A stretch of DNA of 36,783 nucleotides, from positions 1 through 36,783 of the forward strand of contig CAMYBM010000003.1 in assembly GCA_947253995.1 (NCBI GenBank), read 5' to 3'. Positions 33,573 to 36,783 of the stretch are shown here, in pieces. The notes beneath the pieces were generated by a model. The model was not told where the DNA came from and searched no databases. It saw only the letters and a list, made by a program, of their open reading frames with translations. Source of the stretch: an uncultured Candidatus Saccharibacteria bacterium. GTDB taxonomy: Bacteria; Patescibacteriota; Saccharimonadia; Saccharimonadales; Saccharimonadaceae. Made by a program: the position numbers and the translations under genes. Position 1 is the first letter of the stretch; each line of letters opens with the position of its first letter.

Positions 33573-35099
33573 CTATTGTTCAGAGTCGCCGTAATAGACA
33601 CGAGCTAGTATCGGCTTGTCCTTGCGCCAACCAGCCACGACTGCACGTTCAGCTAGCTGTTTGCTATCTGGATGAAAATCGGCCGAACCCAGCACTACCA
33701 TGCGGGCATTCTCCTTAAAGTCAGACTTTCTGAGTTGGTCAGCCGCGCTAGCGGCTACGATTACCGCCCGCCGGTGCGAATGCAACCCGAGATAAAGTTC
33801 AAGCTGGTTATCCGGCACGACTAACACTAGAGTTCTTTTGTCTTTGGTAAGGTCAAATGCTACTTGGTACTCATCGTTATAGGAATAGACCGTCGCTTTG
33901 TCATAACTTAAAGCTTCGTGATAGCGGCAGACGTTAAACCACCCAACTGACAGAATCAAAACCGTAAGAGGAACTAACGCAAAAGTGCGGGCATAAGGAT
34001 TACGCGGAAATAGAACATACCAACGATCAATAATATCGCCCAATCCCAAAACAGCCAAAATAGTCACAGGCAAAAATGCTAACGGCAGGGCGGCCAAGTT
34101 AAACGTACCATAGACGAGGAGAGCGACAAGCAAAATCAAACAGCAATAACTCCTTACAGCCGAAAAACTTTGCAGTATCACCCATAGTCCCCAAGCTAAC
34201 AATACAACGTCAACCAAAGTTAGCATCCCGGCAGGTATGATACTAGTGCCTTGCCAAGGTACGAAGCCAAGCAAAGCGCTACCTAGCGTGGCCAATGTGT
34301 CACCATGCCAGAGTGTGCCGCCGCCCCAAACCAACTGCGACACCAATTTTGCCTGACTACCAGTGATGACATCCCAAGCAAGCAGGCCAACCCACGGAGC
34401 TAACAGCAACAACAGTACCAAGCACCAGCCAGTTGCCGCTAACTTATGTTCCTTAATGATCAAACGACTCCGCGGATGCAGTAGCGCAGTTAACAAAAAG
34501 CTAGCGTCAATGATCAAACCGCCCGGAAGATACAGTAGCACCGTCATTGCCAAGCACAACCCCAATTTGGCAGCACTTCGGGTCAACTGTCTTGACTGGT
34601 CCGACAAAGCCGTCAGCCCCAATAGCAAACTGAGACAAAGCAACATCATCATAAAAGCAATTGGCGTTGCGCTATGCGCCACTCCTAGCAAAGTAGCACT
34701 CGTGCCAAACAGAAAACCGGCAATAATCGCTAACGCCGGTTTACGCATTCGCCAAATCAATCGCACTAATAGTCCAACCGCAATAATAGCACAAAGCGCC
34801 GATGGCAAACGCCAAGCGAATACGCTTCGCCCGAGTAATTGTACGCTTACCAATTCAATACTTAGCCACGGCAAGCCAGCGATATGCGGCAGAATAGGGG
34901 CGTGCAAACGAAAAATATGTTTTGGATTAAATTGATCAACGCTCACTACAGTAGCAGCTTCGTTCGGACTCAGCCCCGCTGGCAAATCTCCCAACCGATA
35001 AAAAACTGTAGTACAAACAAACAATGCTAAAACTATCAGGGCGAAAGGGTAGCGGTAACGATAGAGTACACTATCCTTCAGCGAAAATTTACGCTTCAT
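33573..35099 (-). CDS. GT-C fold membrane glycosyltransferase (ArnT/PMT-like, GT39-type)
   Basis: A 508-residue protein with about ten or more hydrophobic helices. After the first helix, GDLPAGLSPNEAATV lies where GT-C enzymes place the catalytic acidic residue in the first outward loop (usually D/E in a GLHPDEA-type motif); here E is the candidate. The C-terminal 100 residues form a soluble domain. Such enzymes transfer sugars from polyprenyl-phosphate carriers to proteins or lipids outside the membrane. It is alone on the minus strand between dnaB and ybaB, with its own promoter. Confidence 0.78.
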   Translation of the reverse strand: MKRKFSLKDSVLYRYRYPFALIVLALFVCTTVFYRLGDLPAGLSPNEAATVVSVDQFNPKHIFRLHAPILPHIAGLPWLSIELVSVQLLGRSVFAWRLPSALCAIIAVGLLVRLIWRMRKPALAIIAGFLFGTSATLLGVAHSATPIAFMMMLLCLSLLLGLTALSDQSRQLTRSAAKLGLCLAMTVLLYLPGGLIIDASFLLTALLHPRSRLIIKEHKLAATGWCLVLLLLLAPWVGLLAWDVITGSQAKLVSQLVWGGGTLWHGDTLATLGSALLGFVPWQGTSIIPAGMLTLVDVVLLAWGLWVILQSFSAVRSYCCLILLVALLVYGTFNLAALPLAFLPVTILAVLGLGDIIDRWYVLFPRNPYARTFALVPLTVLILSVGWFNVCRYHEALSYDKATVYSYNDEYQVAFDLTKDKRTLVLVVPDNQLELYLGLHSHRRAVIVAASAADQLRKSDFKENARMVVLGSADFHPDSKQLAERAVVAGWRKDKPILARVYYGDSEQ

Positions 35100-35108
35100 A
35101 TCATGTTA

Positions 35109-35117
35109 ATTATAACA
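35109..35117 (-). promoter_or_regulatory. Extended -10 promoter of the GT-C gene
   Basis: On the minus strand TGTTATAAT ends nine bases before ATG 35099; the leader would be about three bases. It is divergent from the ybaB promoter, 24 bp away. Confidence 0.6.
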
Positions 35118-35134
35118 TAATCACCGCCATCATA

Positions 35135-35143
35135 TGGTATAAT
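35135..35143 (+). promoter_or_regulatory. Extended -10 promoter of ybaB-recR
   Basis: TGGTATAAT, with a leader of about 20 nt carrying AAGGAGG before ATG 35170. Confidence 0.62.
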
Positions 35144-35169
35144 TGAACCATTAAAGGTAAGGAGGATAA

Positions 35170-35469
35170 ATGGCAGGGTTTACTGACCAAATGGCGTTAA
35201 TGCAAAAGTTACGCAAGGCGCAGAAAGAGCTCAAGCGTGAAATCGTTGAGGTTGAAGCAGGAGACGGTGCAATCACGATTCAGTTTAACGGTGAGCTAAA
35301 GGTTGTTGACGTTAAAATCAATCGCGACTTGATCGATTTGAACCGCAAAGGCGAGCTAGAAGCTTGGATCAAAGCCGCCATTCAGGATGGCTTAAAGGCA
35401 GCACAAGATGTAGCCGCCGAAAAAATGAAGCCCTTAATGGGTGGGATGATGGGGGGATTTGGGGCATAA
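35170..35469 (+). CDS. ybaB: YbaB/EbfC nucleoid-associated protein
   Basis: A 99-residue DNA-binding protein usually paired with recR. The product has the family's helix-strand-helix build: MALMQKLRKAQKELKREI, AITIQFNGELKVVDVKI, DLIDLNRKGELEAWIKAAI and a Met/Gly-rich tail (KPLMGGMMGGFGA). AAGGAGG precedes the ATG at ideal spacing. Its stop TAA overlaps the recR ATG as TAATG. Confidence 0.92.
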   Translation: MAGFTDQMALMQKLRKAQKELKREIVEVEAGDGAITIQFNGELKVVDVKINRDLIDLNRKGELEAWIKAAIQDGLKAAQDVAAEKMKPLMGGMMGGFGA

Positions 35470-36092
35470 TGCCTCCAGCCAAAGATTTACCGCAGGCACT
35501 CGTTGATCTCATCGACGCCTTCGCCACGCTACCGGGCATTGGCGCCAAGACAGCCGAGCGTTATGCCTACGCATGCTTAAAGGGTGACCGGCATCGTACG
35601 GCTAAGTTAGCTGCAGCATTAAGCAATTTGCACGACAACGTCAAGCGTTGCCCTGTGACCTTCGCACTCATTGACGCTAGCGACAAAGTTTCGCCACTCT
35701 ATTCCAACCCCGATCGCGACCGGACAACTGTAGCAGTAGTTGAAGACCCCTTTGATGTCTTAGCGATCGAACGCACGCACCAATACAAAGGTACCTATCA
35801 TGTGTTGGGTGGAGTAATATCGCCCATTGATAGACTTAGCCCCGAAGATCTCCATATTCCCGAATTAATTGCACGCATCAAGCACGATCATGTACAAGAA
35901 ATCATCCTTGCAACTAATGCTAGCGTGGAAGGCGAGTCAACTGCTTTATATATTCAGCAACAGCTAGAGCAGGCTAACTTAACCAACACTAAAATCAGCC
36001 GCCTGGCGCGCGGCATCCCAATCGGCGTTGACCTTGAGTTTACCGATCAAGTAACCCTCAGCCATGCCTTAAGCGGCCGCAACCTAATATAA
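35469..36092 (+). CDS. recR: Recombination protein RecR without its zinc finger
   Basis: RecR helps load RecA at gaps (RecFOR pathway). The 207 residues show the helix-hairpin-helix LPGIGAKTAERYA (21-33), then the place of the four-cysteine zinc finger (61-84), where only C61 of the usual four is left (CPVTFALIDASDKV), and a Toprim domain with VVEDPFDVLAIE, YHVLGG, LATNASVEGESTA and SRLARGIPIGVDLEF. An upstream frame is open from 35364, but ATG 35469 is the natural start, overlapping ybaB by one base. The zinc finger loss should affect fold stability, so a compensating structure is expected. Confidence 0.93.
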   Translation: MPPAKDLPQALVDLIDAFATLPGIGAKTAERYAYACLKGDRHRTAKLAAALSNLHDNVKRCPVTFALIDASDKVSPLYSNPDRDRTTVAVVEDPFDVLAIERTHQYKGTYHVLGGVISPIDRLSPEDLHIPELIARIKHDHVQEIILATNASVEGESTALYIQQQLEQANLTNTKISRLARGIPIGVDLEFTDQVTLSHALSGRNLI

Positions 36093-36098
36093 AAAGTA

Positions 36099-36127
36099 AA
36101 CCCCCTAACGTATTACGCTAGGGGGTT
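36099..36127. terminator. Bidirectional terminator between recR and the right-edge gene
   Basis: AACCCCCTA (36099-36107) pairs with TAGGGGGTT (36119-36127), extended by CG/CG around loop TATTA after one mismatch. On the minus strand it is followed by a T-rich stretch, so it works best for the membrane protein gene; the plus-strand T tract is poor. Confidence 0.75.
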
Positions 36128-36169
36128 GATAAATAGCAAAATGCCAACTGTCCACAAGATGCCACAATT

Positions 36170-36694
36170 CTACTGCTTGGTATCTCCATCTTTTGCATCT
36201 AAATCTAGATAAAGTTTAGCGATACTGTCTTTAACGCGTGCCGCAATGCTGTGCTTTTCGTCTGAGCTAGCCCCTGAGTCAACTGGGGGTACTTTTTTAT
36301 AAAACTTTGACGGCCTGACAATGTTGAACTGATCAACGCGCGTCTTGTCAAAGCTACGTTCGGCATAGCTTTCGTTAAAGATTCGTGCTAAATGCGCTAG
36401 ATACAAGAACAAGCAGCTCATGTACGCCGCAACTTCAACAAATAGCATACCTTGCGATGAGACGCCCAACTCAAAATACCGGCCAGCAACGCAAGACATA
36501 CCGTAGATCATGGCATTACATGCAGTAATTAGCATGGTTCCATAACCGACATAACGGAAGAAACGCAACGCCTTAACCTTAGCCAAATACATCTTCCTTG
36601 TGTAATGCAAATGGATCAACCTCCGAACTAAGGTGGATATACACCACATAACGACACCGACGACCAGTAAAACGAAAAACATTAAACTTGACAT
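36170..36694 (-). CDS. Three-helix membrane protein of unknown function
   Basis: A 174-residue protein that I do not recognise. Hydrophobic helices lie at about 3-22, 48-66 and 80-103, followed by a cytoplasmic-type hydrophilic tail of about 70 residues rich in Lys, Asp and Ser. ATG 36694 has GAGAGG nine bases upstream. It is convergent with recR and separated from it by a hairpin terminator. No enzymatic motif is visible. Confidence 0.75.
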   Translation of the reverse strand: MSSLMFFVLLVVGVVMWCISTLVRRLIHLHYTRKMYLAKVKALRFFRYVGYGTMLITACNAMIYGMSCVAGRYFELGVSSQGMLFVEVAAYMSCLFLYLAHLARIFNESYAERSFDKTRVDQFNIVRPSKFYKKVPPVDSGASSDEKHSIAARVKDSIAKLYLDLDAKDGDTKQ

Positions 36695-36762
36695 AGATAG
36701 TCACCTCTCAATCTTGCTATTGTAATGTGCCCTATTAGCTCTTACCAACTAATAGTTTCTAT

Positions 36763-36771
36763 ACTATACCA
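36763..36771 (-). promoter_or_regulatory. Possible extended -10 promoter of the right-edge membrane protein
   Basis: TGGTATAGT on the minus strand, with a leader of about 60 nt. The -35 would lie outside the window, so this is a weak call. Confidence 0.35.
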
Positions 36772-36783
36772 TAAAACAGCTGT

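Noticed and set aside
34363..34935. 190-residue plus-strand frame opposite the GT-C gene
   Set aside because: The minus strand encodes a convincing multi-helix membrane protein here; the opposite frame has no motifs and no promoter or ribosome-binding site.
35364..35468. Longer RecR starting inside ybaB
   Set aside because: The extra 35 residues resemble no RecR and are the ybaB coding sequence in another frame; the TAATG start fits better.

Overview
The window looks like a compact, chromosomal, housekeeping-rich segment of a reduced bacterial genome of the Candidate Phyla Radiation (Patescibacteria), most likely Saccharibacteria (TM7). The reasons are inference from several traits together: tightly packed genes with 1-20 bp overlaps, a ribosomal operon lacking adk and map, zinc-free versions of bL36, RecR and DnaX, many start codons only 6-10 nt after a -10 box, and a cytosolic GT/GH57/GH15-like alpha-glucan cluster. 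No phage, transposon, CRISPR array or other clear sign of recent transfer was seen.

Layout. (1) 1-5541, minus strand: gltX, a membrane histidine kinase, tRNA-Glu, a soluble PAS histidine kinase and its response regulator, whose receiver carries a very long Q/P/T/S-rich tail cut by the window edge. (2) 5588-11902, plus strand: secY, a sortase, infA, rpmJ, rpsM, rpsK, rpsD, rpoA, rplQ, rplM, rpsI, closed by a strong terminator. (3) 11936-15355: trpS, a pseudouridine synthase, a delta-prime-like clamp-loader subunit with a broken P-loop, and a TPR protein. (4) 15356-15879: tRNA-Thr(UGU), tRNA-Tyr(GUA) and tRNA-Thr(GGU) with their promoters and terminators. (5) 15864-19695: ftsA, ftsZ, nrdR, a thioredoxin-fold protein and rpmG. 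(6) 19686-24484, minus strand: glycosyltransferase, GH57, GH15-like protein and an unrecognised protein. (7) 24612-30683: tRNA-Trp, a P-loop kinase, a YgjP-like metalloprotein, a third histidine kinase, a small membrane protein and a UvrD-type helicase-nuclease. (8) 30730-36127: dnaX, dnaB, a minus-strand GT-C membrane enzyme, ybaB and recR. A minus-strand membrane protein lies at the right edge.

The strongest window-wide signals are these. All 38 complete protein genes end in TAA (24) or TAG (14) and none in TGA; gene junctions use the TAATG overlap (five times) instead of the common ATGA. Many operon-leading genes have a -10 box placed so that transcription should begin at or within a few bases of the ATG (leaderless or nearly so), whereas several inner genes have good Shine-Dalgarno sequences. 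Zinc-binding cysteines have been lost in bL36, DnaX and RecR while NrdR keeps them. The glucan cluster contains a GH15-fold protein that appears to have lost its catalytic residues, next to an intact GH57 and a glycosyltransferase with an unusual four-cysteine insert; this is the best candidate here for an undescribed system.
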